NCBI GenBank assembly: GCA_013397865.1
Contig: VZTI01004112.1
Location: 372,001 to 436,000 of the forward strand
DNA from: Struthidea cinerea
Taxonomy: Eukaryota; Chordata; Aves; Passeriformes; Corcoracidae
Direction of reading: 5' to 3'
Length of the DNA: 64,000 bases
The notes beneath the pieces are model-generated. The model saw nothing but the letters and a program-made list of their open reading frames with translations, was not told the origin of the DNA and made no database searches. The first letter of the stretch is position 1; every line of letters begins with the position of its first letter. Shown here in pieces: positions 48,001 through 61,900 of the stretch. A program made the position numbers and the translations under genes.

Positions 48001-50204
48001 TACCCAGTCCCTTCCTGGCGCATAGGAATGGGTTCTCTCTGTCACCCCTGCAGTGAAGACATTAGTCCCTGTTCTTCTCAGGCATCTCCTGTTGCACTGC
48101 AGGCAGGTCAAAGGACAGGAACATTCCCCATTGCTGCAGGCTTCTCCCTGCTGACCGGGTTGGGATGCCTTTGGTTAACCCAGTCCCTATTGCAGAGGTT
48201 TCACCTTCCCCAGAACAAGCATCCAGGATACAGAAGGAAGGCAGTTTCTTGCTTGCTGCCCAGGCACAGCCCTATAGCTGAACCAACATATAGTCATGAA
48301 TGCAAGCAGACAAATATAAGTGCTGCCATCCATCTGTAAAGCACAATTACAATTTAATTTACTAAGGAAATAAGCTGAGGAAAAAGCAGTTCCTAATGGT
48401 TTGGAAGTGGGCAGTCCTGCAGTAGTGGAGGCTGATTGTTGCATGACATCGCTCTGCTCCACAGCAGCTCCCTGGGGAACACGACAGCACAGTGATGCTC
48501 CCAGATCCAGTGCGCAAAACAACACCATTATTTCTCCTCTTTTTACTGTCTTAGCCAAAGGCATGACTTGGAGGATCCCTTGGTTGTGCAGGCAGAACCG
48601 GCACCAATAGTAAGTGAATGATATTAATAATCCTCCCAGCTCTAATGGGGGATTCAGTGTCTGCCTTTCTTCACCTCCAGGGAATCCAGATTCTGGGGCA
48701 ATAAATCCCATAAACCCTGTCCTAAAGAATCAAACTAAGCAAACCAAATAGCTGGAAGAACTAACCAGAGAACAAACAAGTAAATCTTCTGTATAACCAA
48801 TGTATAAATGCTCTAATAAAGAACGCCTGCTTGTTACTCTTATTGAGCTCAGCTTTATACAAATGGAATAATCTTTCTTTTCCTTTTTTTTTTTCTTTTA
48901 AATATTCTTTAATTTCTAACGTTTGCACTGGTTATATACTGTTTATGATCTAAGCTCTCTCTGTTACATATTTGGAGCCCAATTCTCATTGCTTACATAA
49001 TGTCCAGCTTTCCACCAGGGATCCATTATGGTTTGGAGTAATCCTTCTCCCAACACACAGTTATACCGCAGCCTCCCAGTGGCAATAACAAGCCAAGGCA
49101 GCACACAGACTACTTCCACTAACCACTGTTTGTGCGACTCACAAACTGCAGTAGCACTAACTTTTTCTCCCTTACTATTTGAAAATACATCCTTTTCCTC
49201 AGTGCTATCAACAGAACTGAACATAAATTTAAGAGGTGCCAACAGCATGCCAGCAGCTGCTGCTTTTTAGCAGAAATGAGAATGATGCTTCTGATGTCAC
49301 ATTTTCTTTTACTTCAGGAAACAGTTTTTAAGTAATTTTTGGCATTCAGAAACATTATAAAGACATGAAAGAACATAATAAGTGGTTTATGTTTGCTTCT
49401 TATTAAAGTAGACATTTTCCTGTTGCCCTGTGAGGAGACTTAGTTTGCTATTTTGCTCAGTGGTTTTCTTTTAAAAGGTTCACTCATTTAAGTTTCTGAA
49501 TAAAAGTATTTAACAAACCCAAACCCACGCCTTTGTTCTCAGGAAGCTACCACAGAGCGTGTCAGCTTCCCAAAGGTGTGAACAGCTCCTCTGTTTTGTG
49601 ACTGTTAACACCTTAGTCTTACACTTGGACATTAATTCATGGGAGCAGCTAAAAATAAGTGTAAAATTTTATTTTACCTTTCCTTTTAAAAAAGTAATAC
49701 CCAGAGCCACAGTAACATGCATTTCAATAGAAACCCTTATAGGCCATTCATTTTCCTCTTAAATAGCAGCTTTCCAGTTCTTTCTTGCACAAGTGTTTGT
49801 TTAATTGAGAGTTTATATCAATCATGCAGTGAAAAAAAATGTTTTTGGGTACTATAAAACCTACAGAGGAATTCAAGAAGTATTTCTGCCAGCCTTGCAT
49901 AGAACTTGGAGCATATCAGCAAGCTACTCTCTGGATTGAGCCACACTGTTCTGTCCAGATCTACCACTTTAGACTTTAATGACTTCTAGGGAGAAAGGAA
50001 GAATAAGGAAACAGCCCTTGCAGTTTTTCTAAAATATGAAATCTCAAAATTTGCTGCTGTTTATTTAGTAAGACTGATAGAATGATGCTTTTCACATGCA
50101 GCCTCCATAGGATGTGCTGGCAGCGCATCACATACAGCTGAACTGAGTAGAAAAACAACTCCCTATCTGTCCCAAATTTGTAATTTTAATTTTTTTTTTC
50201 TTAA
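45046..50204. other. Unique non-coding DNA
   Basis: No gene recognised. It includes a MIR-like relic (45809-45875) and the longest open frame of the window, 48187-48711 on the minus strand (174 codons). That frame has no recognisable domain and is treated under findings. Composition is somewhat more GC-rich at 48.0-48.7 kb. Confidence 0.5.
45809..45875 (+). mobile_element. MIR/L2-like 3' tail
   Basis: 'cttctgactctgtcactgac', 'cttggattaatcccttgact' and 'tctctacacttcatcttacc' correspond to the MIR/L2 tail (tctgccactgaccttgggcaagtcacttaacttctctgtgcctcag). This is the clearest MIR-type match in the window. Confidence 0.6.
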
Positions 50205-50240
50205 TGTCCTGGTTTAGACTGGACCAAAACCCACTTCTGC
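50205..50240 (+). mobile_element. Possible LTR 5' tip
   Basis: 'tgtcctggtttagactggac' resembles the first bases of a bird ERV LTR family that starts TGTCCTGGTTT. The sequence after it is not recognised, so this may be a fragment or chance. Confidence 0.25.
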
Positions 50241-52065
50241 ACAATTTTTCCTCAATGGAGTAATTCCCATGTTGGCAAATACTTCAATTTTCTGGGATGC
50301 AGAAACTTAACTTCAAATTTCTCTTTGGATTTGGTGAATTTGTTCTTATACATCTCAGAAAATGCTCTTTACACTGGCTAACCACATTCAGGAGTCTCAC
50401 TCCCCAGAATTTCATCCAGAAATACTATCCCAAAACTGGCACATGACTCCTGACTTGCATCACTATTGCTACGTTCTTGAGGAGAGTTTCAATGTCAGTG
50501 AATTATTTATTAAGAAAATTGGTTTAAAAACAGTTGTTGGAAAATGTACAGGTCCGGTCATACACACTCAGCCATGAATGAATAACCCTGTTCAAGATCA
50601 TCCAAGCTCAGGGAAACCTCTTTTTCCACACAGGGACATACCAGCGCAGCACAGTCCCCTTCCCAACTGGCAAGCTTATTTTAGGTCTTCTCGGTTGGCC
50701 AGGCTGCCCCTGGACTCTGCAGTTTCCTCACCTAAACCCTAAACCTCTGCTTCTTACCCCCATTTCAATATCTCTAGTCAGGAGAGCACTTTTGCTTTAA
50801 CTTTTTGCTTTTTGCAGGCTCAGCTGTGATCTGTTCTTTGACAAGCTCTCCAGACTTTGTAAAGATAGCAGCTCCATGTTATGTTTTTTGGATAGACTAC
50901 TGGTACTTATTTTAATAGAGACAAGCTCCAAATTTTGCAGTGAGATCGCTTGGATAATTTGGATTTTTTCTTATGTGTATAATTTTTAAAAAAGAGATCA
51001 GACAATGGAGGCTTTAGGAAATTTTATTCAACATTGTGTTATAAATCTATGTATAAAGCAAGTCTGTGCAGCAGGCAGGAAATTCCTCCTCGCAGATCGT
51101 GTTTCCTTTGCTCAGAATTGCTCCACAGAGCCAGCGAGGGAGCTCCAGCTACGCCTGCCCATGCTTCAGGTAAGCAAGGAGTGTGCCAGTAGATAGGGAC
51201 CCGGAGAGGGCAGGACAGAGCTGGTGGCCTCGGGAATCCTGCACTGGCGGTGGCTGCGCCATTCAGAGCTGCTGGATGCAGCTCACTGCCCTGCAGGGTG
51301 GGGTCTGCCCACCGACCCCATCCCACCACACACGTGCTCGTTCTTCCTACAACAGTTTCTGGCTAAAATCAACTGCACAAAGTTGCAGCTGGACTTTTTA
51401 CAGTGGTAAGAAAAAAAGGAAGAGAGGGGTCAGCCTATTGATTTTCACACGATCCTGACCATTTAAGAGAAGGAGTGGTAGGAGGTTTATTTCTCTCCCC
51501 TCTTTTTAAAGTTCAGTCTTTAAGTTACTGTTCCAGTAAGTTTGTTTTGGTTCTCTTCTCAAGGTGAGATACCGCAGTAAATTTCCACTCTAAAAGGCTT
51601 GTAGTACATGAAGTACAGTGGTGTACTGTGCAGACCTCGGCTGAGCATAGCCAACTCACAGCAATAAACTCTTTTGCCTTGGCAAATTCTGCATCTTTAT
51701 AGGAGAAATACTATCAGGACATAGTAAAGGCATGGGATTTAAAAAAAAATGGAGAGTGAGAAAGACTGTTGAATGCTAGCAAAATACTTGCAGTGTGAAT
51801 TGTTGAAAGTCAGCTAATTTAAATATATTTATTTTCTGTATGAGAGCAAATATCACAGCCTTTAAGATCAATACTGAGTGAAATGAGGCACTAGTCATGG
51901 TGCTCTGGTGTGGCACTTTGGTTGTGCCCCCACTCCAATCACAAAACAGAGATGTCTTAGTCTTAGCTTTTGTGTTTAGTCATGACCTAGCTGGAGCTCC
52001 ATGGGCTTCCCTGTTAACTGATGTTATATCCTTCTCTGGCTGGCTTTGCAGGAGGGACCAGCTTC
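50241..52065. other. Unique DNA with a possible non-coding exon
   Basis: A GC-richer island at about 51060-51320 contains a strong splice-donor-like CAG|GTAAGC at 51167-51175. It has no recognisable protein product. See findings. Confidence 0.45.
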
Positions 52066-52100
52066 GGGAAGGGAAGGGAAGGGAAGGGAAGGGAAGGGAA
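52066..52100. repeat. (GGGAA)7 microsatellite
   Basis: Seven perfect copies of gggaa, followed by an A/G-rich tail to about 52140. Confidence 0.97.
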
Positions 52101-52140
52101 AAAAAGACAAAAAGAAAAAAGAAAAAAAGAAAAAGAAATA

Positions 52141-55100
52141 TTAAAAAGGAAATCAAACATAAACATTTAAAATTATCAGATACCTGATAGGTATACAAAG
52201 GAAAAAGTATTTCTGAGACTGTCCATTTTAATGTGCCCCTATGTTTTGTCGGGTTGTTTAATTTTCTGAAGTTCATTTTTAACCTTCTGTTTTTATTTAT
52301 GCTTGGATGTTGTACAAACAAAGAAATCTTAGGCAACTACTCAAAAATGTAACAAAAATATAATAACAATCCAAACTAACAATGGCTAATAAAAATTAAG
52401 TCAGATTCAACTGCTCAAATTCAGTTTGATTATGCCAGTGTAATATTTTGCTTTTAAACTAACACAGCTAAATAATATTTAGCTCGGTACTTTTGAAAGT
52501 CCTTTGTGATACCCTCTTAAAATGGAAAATCAGTGGAAAAAATGAATTAATGAAAAAATTAATTTAAAAAAATTGTATGTGAGGTAGAGGCTTAATTTAT
52601 TAGAAAAGAAAAACACATAGGTCCTGAACCTGTTGTCCTACTGGCTAGGACATCCACCTCTACAAGGACCAATTAAAGTTATGTCATCAATATGCAAATA
52701 TAGGAATCAGCTCAGGCAGGTCAGAGGCTGGAAGGACAAGATCCTGAAGCACTGTGTATAGGTTATTCCCATTTGTTGTCTCAAAGCTGAGTGACACACT
52801 TCAACCTTAATGGACAAAAATAAAACTCTTTTGCCTCTAGCTCACCATTTTCTGAAAACATAGTTTGTTTTGCACAATCATATCGACAAACAAACAGCCA
52901 GACCTGCTTGCAGAGGACCAGGACCTCTCCAGTGTGGAGTAGTTTCTTCCACTAATAATTTCTCTGGGGATCTCATACACAATGTACAGATGAGATTGCG
53001 TTTCCCTGTCTCTCTAGCACTTGTAATCACGCTTCCAGTCCTTCCTGTTCTGAAGAGAGCAATTTGATGCAGCTGTGCTGTTGGAATGCAGTGATGTAAA
53101 TCCGAGCTTGCCTGGCTACTTTGGCCTTTAGCTGTAACTGAACTGCACTTTGCTTCTCCAGACCAGTGTTGGCTTTTATGTGAGCAATTCTGATGAAGGC
53201 TCAATTACTAGGCTTTTCTGAGATTACTAAGCTCTTCAGAGGAAAAAACTCCCCAAATTTGCTGTTCCTGTTCTCCTTTCCTCACACAGCAGGAGTCTGC
53301 TCCTCTGAAACCAAGATTAATAGGGAAAGTTTGGTATGGATGCCAAAACAAAAATATTATTGTCAAATATTGGCTATGCAAAAGATATGTAGCAAGCCGC
53401 AGATGGCATAAAGCATTAACCTTGATTCTTATTACAAATTCATTGAAGGAAACAAAACATATAGTTGTGTATAGGAACAGAAACTGTATTTACATGTCAG
53501 TCTGGATCTGTTAGGCACCTAATGGGATATCAGTGGCCTCAGCCAGAGCTGACAACAGGTGAGGGAACAAGCACACTCCTTTAGAGTGCAGCATTGGTCA
53601 GAGGACTTCCAGAGAACCCTTTCACTCCTCCTTCCTTGTGCCAATAACTCATATTGTACAGAACTGAAGAAGGCGATTACTTAGTGACAGAGAAAAGGGG
53701 TAACTTTAAATAAGACTGATGGGAGAAGCCCGAGACCTGACCTGTGTTTTCTGGCTCCTGAAAACTAACTCTCCTGCCTGCAGCACAGCTTCTGACTTGA
53801 TTTTTCATCCAAAGAAAAATCCCTCTCAGATGGTGGGCATACAGTTTTAAAATTAATCCTGGGTGTATTTAGGGTTTTCAAGTCTCTAGGTATGGTTTCA
53901 ATGCTAGGAGTTTCTTTAAAGCTTTTAGGCCAACATTCAGATTGATAACATTAAAACACAACTATACCTGATTTATATGTTTTAAGAGTTCTCTCTCTTG
54001 CACCTTCAGCTAAAGCATAAACTTCACAAAAATGCTGTGTTCAGCAATTCAATAAACTTTAAATTGTTTGCATGTTCCTAGTGCTGAAATCCCTCACTCC
54101 AACTGTGCCCTGACACTCACTGGGTTGGTATGGGTTAGGTCCTTCAGGAGCTTGCAGAGCTCAGGCAGACGACCCATGGCACTGCCCCATCACATTTCAG
54201 CACCTGATCTTCTTGGTGCTTGAGGCTGAGAAGCTGGGAAAGCCACTCCTCACTCAGATTTCCAAGGGACAGGCTCCATTCAGAGGTCTGATCAAGTGTT
54301 TTAAGAAGACAGTTCCAGGCCAGTGTCTGGGGAACTGGTTCCCAACTGGCATGGCGTGAGCTGCAGTTGCTTTTCTTGCAAATGAATGGAGCCTCCAGCT
54401 TTGGAATCTTTTGGCTGGAGCAGGAGAGGAAATTCACCTTCCTTTTTCTTGCTTTAATATTCTGCGGTTTTGATTTATTTATTTTTATGTGAGAGGTATT
54501 GTGTAATGTTGAGCAATACCTTCCTAGCTATGTCACTGTTCTTGCCAGTTGACATTATTAAGGCTGCTGCTAATTTTTCCCCTCTGTCTTGCATTCCTGT
54601 CTCTTTGTGAGGTGAGGTGGGGGTGGAGGCTTTCCCCAAGGAGCAGAGGCTGGTGCCCTGCAGAGCGTTGGGAGTATTTCAGCGGGGACTATTCAAATCA
54701 AGCAGCTGTTCCATCAGCCAGCTACTCGCCTCTTGAGCATCTCCAGTGGAGCCAAAAATAAACTGTGGATCAATTCATCTCCCATTGATTTTGATGGAAT
54801 GTTTTCCATTGATTTCTAATGAGATCTGGATGACAAGCATTTCTGCAGAGAGCCTATGGGGAGGAGGAACTAACCTGTGGTTTCTCCTTTTCACATAGTG
54901 TTATTCCCCCAAATCTTGCATATAAGTGAGTATTTGGCCTGTGTAGCAAAGGAGACCCACTGGTCCATGGACTTTAACACTGACAGTATCAGCTCCCCAG
55001 CCCTGTGAGTGTAGCTATTCAGTATTATAACATTCACAATAATTATACCTTTGAAATACTTCATTTGAAGTTGAAATTACTTTCTTTCATGAACTGTTTC

Positions 55101-58100
55101 TAATTATTGTACTTCAAGTGACAAATTAAATGTCATTTGAAGCAATTATACCAAATACTCAAAAAAATTATACACAGGTATGTCAATTAATATAATTAAG
55201 TCAAAAGTTACATTTCACAGCTGATTCAGCTTTTCCATTACAGCCTTGAAATTGCTCATGAGTCAAAAGCAACATTTGAACAAATCTGTAGCAAACCAGA
55301 ACACTAAAGGACTTATTTATTTTTATGCATTTATTAGACAAATTAGAAAAAGCATGAGTGATCCTACATGAATAAGAAGGAATAATATAGTGTTCTTTTT
55401 CAGAAGCTGGGGTTTTTTCCCCATTTAAATTCAATAATTTTGTTTGTCAGAGCTCTATAAAGGAACTCGTTGTTCCTGAGCCTCCACTGTTTCTTCATGG
55501 AAAAAGCAAACAAACATATTCTAAAGGGATTTATGTGTTAGTTTTAGTTTCACAATGGATATAATGTAGAGATTCAAGTGAGGCAACAGCATGCCAGCTT
55601 GCTTCTTTCTAAACAGCCCCTAAAACACTGCTACCCTTTCTTGAACCACTTGGTTAATGAGAAGCTGGGGTCAGTAGTCTTCTCTTCCTTAGAAAGAAAA
55701 ACAGATCATGAAGCCTGACACTTTTGATGTGCAAAGCTCCCCACCTCTGGACACAGGCAGCCCAAGAGAGTAAACTTTGCTAATTGCTCCGAGAGTCCTC
55801 AGTATGCTTCAGTGTGCTTCTCTACCTTGTATTTACACTTCTCAGGCTTATTTCTTGCCAGTCACAGAAACTGCCTGGTCCACCTGGTTAAGCATTTACC
55901 CAAATTTGTTATATTGTGGTGTTTTGGTTCACATCACCTGTAAAAGTTACATGACCTTTATTGAATGCAAGAGGGCTGATCAGTCCAGTCTTTAGCAGAT
56001 AACAGTCCCCAAACCATTTTTGCACAGCTGTGTTCATTCATGGTACTCAGAGAGCAGCCAATGCTGCCAAGGGGACACGTGTGCCTGCGAAGCGGTGCAG
56101 GGGTGCATGAGAAAAGCCATGACACTGCGCAGAGAGCACGAGCAGCCAGCAGGCAAACACGGGGCAGCAGTTAGCTCCCTTCAAGCCCCCAGGGAGCAAC
56201 AGTGTAATCACTGGCTACAGCAAGTTCCCCAAAAGAAACACTTAAGGACCTGGCTTGCACAAGTAATTTTCTTCCAGTATTTTTTTTTTTTTAATAGCAT
56301 TGTCAATTAACAAGATTAAACCAACAACAGTGACATGAAGTATAATCCTGTGACCTTTTTGAATCTCTTACGATTTCTAAGTTTTCTTGAATTATAATAA
56401 TGCATCTCTGGTCCAAAAGCCTATCTATCTCTGAGAAAAAGTGCTACACAGTGACAAAATTAAGGGAGAGAACATGAGACATAGATAGAATCTAGAGTTC
56501 TTGAAAGGTGCTGAAATTACAGCACAAGAGACAGGTGGTACTCATTAATTCAGAGATCAAATTCCATGTGTTTCGTCTTCTCTCCGTGCTGGTTAGTTTC
56601 CATAATCGAAAATAAAAATAATCTAAAAGGAATGTATCTTTTGCTCCTCCTTTCATATGAAAACATTACTCCCTCATGCTCTTTTAAAGGATGAGTTACA
56701 ATGTCTGACCTATGGTTTGGAACCCAGTGTGGGATGCAGGTGCTGAGATACCATAACAATGAAGGCCGTGGTGAAAACACCCCTACAGATAAATAGTCAC
56801 AATGGGCAACCTAGAGATAAAATGAATGTTTCAGAAAACTAGCAGTGCAAGAAGCTGTGAAAGACCAGGGACTAATTACCACATTTAGAGCCAGAGTTTC
56901 ACATTGCCACAGTGGTGATGTGAATAATTTAAAAAATAAATGTACATTGCTAAATTTACATGTCAAAAAAGATCCATCTAGCTGTAAAGTGAGAGATCTA
57001 TGCCATTTTAAATGATAATGAAGAAATGTGCATACATTTCATTTTTCTGGAAAGCTGTCTGTACTTGCAGTTGATTTTGAACTGTATAAAGAAGGGAGGT
57101 TAAAAGACCCTTCTCCAAACAATCTGTCCAATGAATAATGATAAAATTTAGTGATTTCAGTAAAAGCTAATACCTGGGCAGATGAGGGACTCACACTGAA
57201 AAAAGGGAAATATGACACCTATGTTTATTTTATTAAAATTCTAAAAGTAACTAAATATGAAAAAGACAAAATATAGCCACATCATAATTGCAGAAAAAAA
57301 ATAAAGCATTAGGAAAATATGTCTAAAAACACAAGGTATTGATATGTAAATTAGCATACTTTCATTAATAGACAGCTAGGATAAAGATTCTATAATTAAT
57401 CTCTTGAGACTAATGGAATGCTCTATCTCTTGGACACTTATTTCTATCTATGATTTCTCACTCCTATTTTTAATTTAAAAAAACCCAAACCAACAAACAA
57501 AAAACCGCCAAAATTCCTAACTAGGAGCACCACAAAAATAGATGAAAAAGTATTTACTCAATAAAAATAAGGAAGTATCACCAGGCAGATATTTAAAAGG
57601 TATGGGCATGCAGGCATGTTTAGGGCAACATGCAGTTGCCCTAAACACCTTGCACCAGTCTGGTAGAAGGTTGCTTTGCTTCAGTCAGACAGAAAATATT
57701 TTGAAGGGGCTTTGGGGATTTTGTGAATTTAGGGCCTGATAATCCCCAAGTGAAGATGAGTAATGAAATCAGCAACAGAAAAGCGTTGGCATTCATGATA
57801 CTGTGCTCATCACTTGACAGTCTAGGGAGACTTCAAATGCTATGCTGTTTAAAATGAAAAGTCCTTTTATTATCATGCCATTGTTTCAGTTCCAACTGAA
57901 TGGCAAATGGTGTGCCTGGAATTTACAGGTATAATTTCTGTGGATTTTTTAATTGGTAGTACATTGTTTTGGTTGATGGAAACTTGCGAAAATAGCTCAT
58001 CTCTGACAAACTATAACCAGAAATGTGGGGCATGGCTTTACTAAGTCACATGCTCAGTTTCTCTAAAGCAGACACAGTTAAAATAAACATAGGAAAGGTA

Positions 58101-58864
58101 AATAGACACATCAGCCTTCCCATATCAATTTTCCCCCATAATTTAAGTCTACCAGAACATCTTTTAGCATTCACAGTCTTTTTCCACCTACTTGCCAGTC
58201 ATTATCGTGAGATTTTCATTAGCCTGACCCCCTGATATTAAAGTAATCAAGGGGGTCTGGGCAACATGTTCTGCATGTAATGTGAAGTTCTTCACATACA
58301 TGATACCATGAAGGTCTGGCAAGCCAGTCTGAAGGCAGATGGGGCAAACAACCTAACTCTCTTCAGTTTTTCTCTTGGTAGGCAAAGTATTTGCATTTAA
58401 AAGCTCTCAGTTTTAATTTATTCAATGAGGTCCTAATACTCCACCATGTTCCCTGTAAATTGCCCTGCTAGGGCAAAAGCACATTTTTCATGCTTTGTGA
58501 TTGGTGAAACTTGGCAGAACAGGATAAAAGCTCTTTACTTGTCCCTGATATTTCCCACTATCTTTAATTCCTGTGTGTTGTATACATAAGAATACCTAAA
58601 TCAAATATTTGTGAATTAAATTATAATGGTGACTGAAATTAGATAGAATGTCTGACAATCCATTTACAAATAGATTGTCTTTCTCCTAATATTTATTGAG
58701 GCTTTTTATCAAATCAGGACCTTGTTCTTTCTTGCTTTTAAAAGCCCAGTGGACCGTGTTTTGTTTCCCTGTCTTCTGACTGTCTTTAATGATATCTGCT
58801 AATTATACGTTACTTTATAAACATTTAATTAAACCTGGAAATAGTCCTACACAACAGGACATAA
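52141..58864. other. Unique AT-rich non-coding DNA
   Basis: About 6.7 kb without a recognised gene or transposon. The interval 55010-55200 is very AT-rich with TAATTA-type motifs and a small TGACA palindrome. The interval 56030-56230 is GC-richer without a convincing frame. Open frames of up to 118 codons (51980-52336, minus, overlapping the simple repeat) look accidental. Confidence 0.5.
55119..55135. repeat. TGACA inverted repeat around an AT core
   Basis: TGACA-aattaaa-TGTCA, with flanking aag/ttt extending one arm. TGACA is the core bound by MEIS/TGIF-type homeodomain proteins. Binding here is unproven. Confidence 0.7.
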
Positions 58865-58945
58865 TTCCTTATCCCTGTCTGGGAGATAGGTATCAGAAGT
58901 GTAGATAGGATAAGCAACTTACCAATCAAATAAGGGCACACAATT
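58865..58945 (-). mobile_element. Possible MIR/L2-like tail, antisense
   Basis: 'tccttatccctgtctgggag', 'aagtgtagataggataagca' and 'acttaccaatcaaataaggg' followed by 'cacac' loosely match the reverse complement of the MIR/L2 tail (ttatccccattttacagat ... gaggttaagtaacttgcccaaggtcacac). Weak. Confidence 0.33.
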
Positions 58946-61900
58946 CTGATTGCCAAACATATCTTTCATGCTAAATTTAATTCACAGTCATGCCTAGAGG
59001 AAATACTGAAAAATAAGTCTCAGTAAAATATTTCACAAATAATACTTTATGTTTTGTAAAACTTTCTATTGGATAAATCGAGTGGCCCATGCAAAATAAT
59101 ATACCATTACCTTAATAGATCCCTTAAAAAGAAACTTGACTAGCATATTTCATGAATATGCTCTACAAGTTCATTAGCCGTGAAAGACGAGTTTTAGCCA
59201 TCTCTCCCTCAGATATTTTATTTATAAAACACATTAAACATATACCACACATGTGCACATCACAAACCCAAGGGTGCTTAGTTGGAGCTTACTGGTGGGT
59301 GCATGCTTGAGATTAAGTGTCAACATGGTCCTAAAATTCTTCCTCCTGGTGCTGCTCGTGACGTGCATACACATTTATTGTTCAAAAAATGATTCAGGGT
59401 ATGTTAAGCAAATCTCTATCTAGCTGGTACATCTGCCAAAGTACAAGAAGATTTTTGCAGTGTCCTCATTGCTCTTCTCCAGGTTTACTGTGTTGGTAAA
59501 TGTCATTCTACTTTAGGTCCATAATTGCCTGGCCTATATTTTTTTGCAGGGAATTCCAATGACTAAGATATAGAGAGCAGGGTCTAATGAAATTCTGATG
59601 ACCATTACCCATGGAAATAGTAAAGATGACTTAGACAAAGCTCAAGCACCAATATTGACAGTCTTTTCTTGTACCTGTTTTAAATGTTAAGTGCCCTTTC
59701 ATCATTATGGTAAAACAAACTGATTTAATATGAGCAAATTTCATAAAAGAAGAAACAAAAATGTATGTAAATGTGAAAGTCTTATCTCCTGTCAGCCTTA
59801 AAGAATAATCAGTTATCTGAGTTGCTCTGAAATTCTGATTTACTTCAGTTCTCTGCATCCCAATGGATTTTTCAGATATTGATTTGAATACGACTGCACA
59901 CAATTAAAACAAATTATTTCCCAAGAGTCTATGAAGCTATTTACCATCTTGCCTCAATAGCTAGCTAGCTGCCATAATTTACCAGTCCAGAGCCTTGCAA
60001 TTCTTTCATTTGTTAAATACATTGAAACAATTATTTCTTGTTTCACTTGTCAGCTGTGACTCTAATATATATTTCTTTCTTCCTTGATATTGTGCATTTG
60101 TTCTGTTCTGTGTTAAATGGCAACTGCCATTTCTTATTAAAAACCTTTTCTTCTTTGGCCTTTAAACCTACTTCCTCACACAGACTCAATAACAAGTTTC
60201 CAAACAGTCTTCTTTAATTATAAAGACAATCAAGAAAACACTGAAAGTGATTTGAACTGAATATAGGCATAAAGAGAGTAAAGTATGCACATAAAGAAAG
60301 AAAAGTATAAGTTTAACATAGAACAGTTCCTGAGTACTTGACCCAAACCAACTCACTGTTTAAGAACTTTAAAATAGGTATCAATCTTATGAAAGATGAG
60401 ATGGAACTCAAACTATGTTTAGAGAGCTATTGAATCAAATGGAAGAAAGGTTTAAATTTGATTTGGAGAGGACTGGGGATAAATATGCATGGGGAATCAA
60501 AATGTAGATTCCTGCATACAGACTTGGAGTGGGAAAGGGAGGAGTAGGAGTACAAGATTACAGCTGTGATAATTGAGAGGAAGAATAATTGGAAAAACTA
60601 ATATGTTTATGCAGAAATGTCAGGAGCATGAAAGCGAACAGAAAGAACTACAAGCTTTAGAGCGTCTGTAAAGCTGTGATATACATGACACCAGGACAGG
60701 GTGATACAGAACACTAGAACTCTTACAGGAAAGCATGGCTTGCTTAACAAATGCAGATGGAAGAAATGGGATGAAATGTCATGTCATCTAATTAAGATTA
60801 TATATAGTCATTATGAGGCTCAAGAGGATACAAGAAGAGGATTTGCTGAAAATCTTTAAGTAAAGACAAATGCTCAAAAAAAGGAGAGTTATCAAGCTGA
60901 ATGTCCGCCATGAATCACCTAATCAAAACACTCTTTTTTTTTTAAGCATATTAAGGATCGTAGCTGGAAGAAATGGAAAGCTGTGTCAACACTGGTTAAT
61001 AGGAAAGGAAATATAGAAGGAGATAAAACATCCTTCAAACTCTTAGGAAAAAAGAGATAAAATCTCTTTCAAAGTTGCAATATCTTATCAGGGTCCAACT
61101 TACACCCTGAAAAATGGGGAGGAATCTCTTCCTTATGCAGAAAAGATAATGGAGGTACTGGCCAGTAGGGCAAGCTGGACTTGCAGCTGCCCCAGTGTAT
61201 GTTGGCCTGCATTCCCATTTAATATGTCTCCAGCTAGAAATAAGCTACATTTGTCTTGCTTATGTGTGCTTACGGTGCATGGTTCTCAAATCATATTGAA
61301 TGTATTGAACTTCAATGCCTGTCTCTGAATAGTTTGCATTTCAAAAGCATCTGTAGATATCAGAGGTAAATAATGCAACAGATAACAGTCATTCAATAGC
61401 CTCATTAAAATAATTGCTGTGTTTAAACCCGAAAACTTTTGAGGTATTTTTATACTCTGTGGTCTCCGCTGAGAAAGGAAGTTTATATGTGTATATATAT
61501 GTGGGTATCTATAATTCCAGTTCAAGAATTCTATTCAGGGAAAAGCATGCCTGGAGAATGGGACTATTTGAAATGACTGGGTCGTAACTCTAAGACTATC
61601 CTGTCACCTCTAAGGTTCACCTCTCAGTAGGGCTGCATGGAGTCTGCCAAATTCTACTCCACATAGCTACAAAAGCCTAGATACAGGCTCATATTGAGAT
61701 GATTGGTCAGGAATGTGAAATGAGGAGAAACATTTTTGCTAAAAATTATCATGGAGAAATAAAATAAATATGCTTAGTAAAATTAAGTGTTGGAAGATAG
61801 AAAATAAATTATATAATAATAGAAAAACCCAAAGCCACAGGACTTGCAGGTAGGGCTTCTTAATAAGGTAATGTGAAAATTAGTAAACCATATGAGATCA

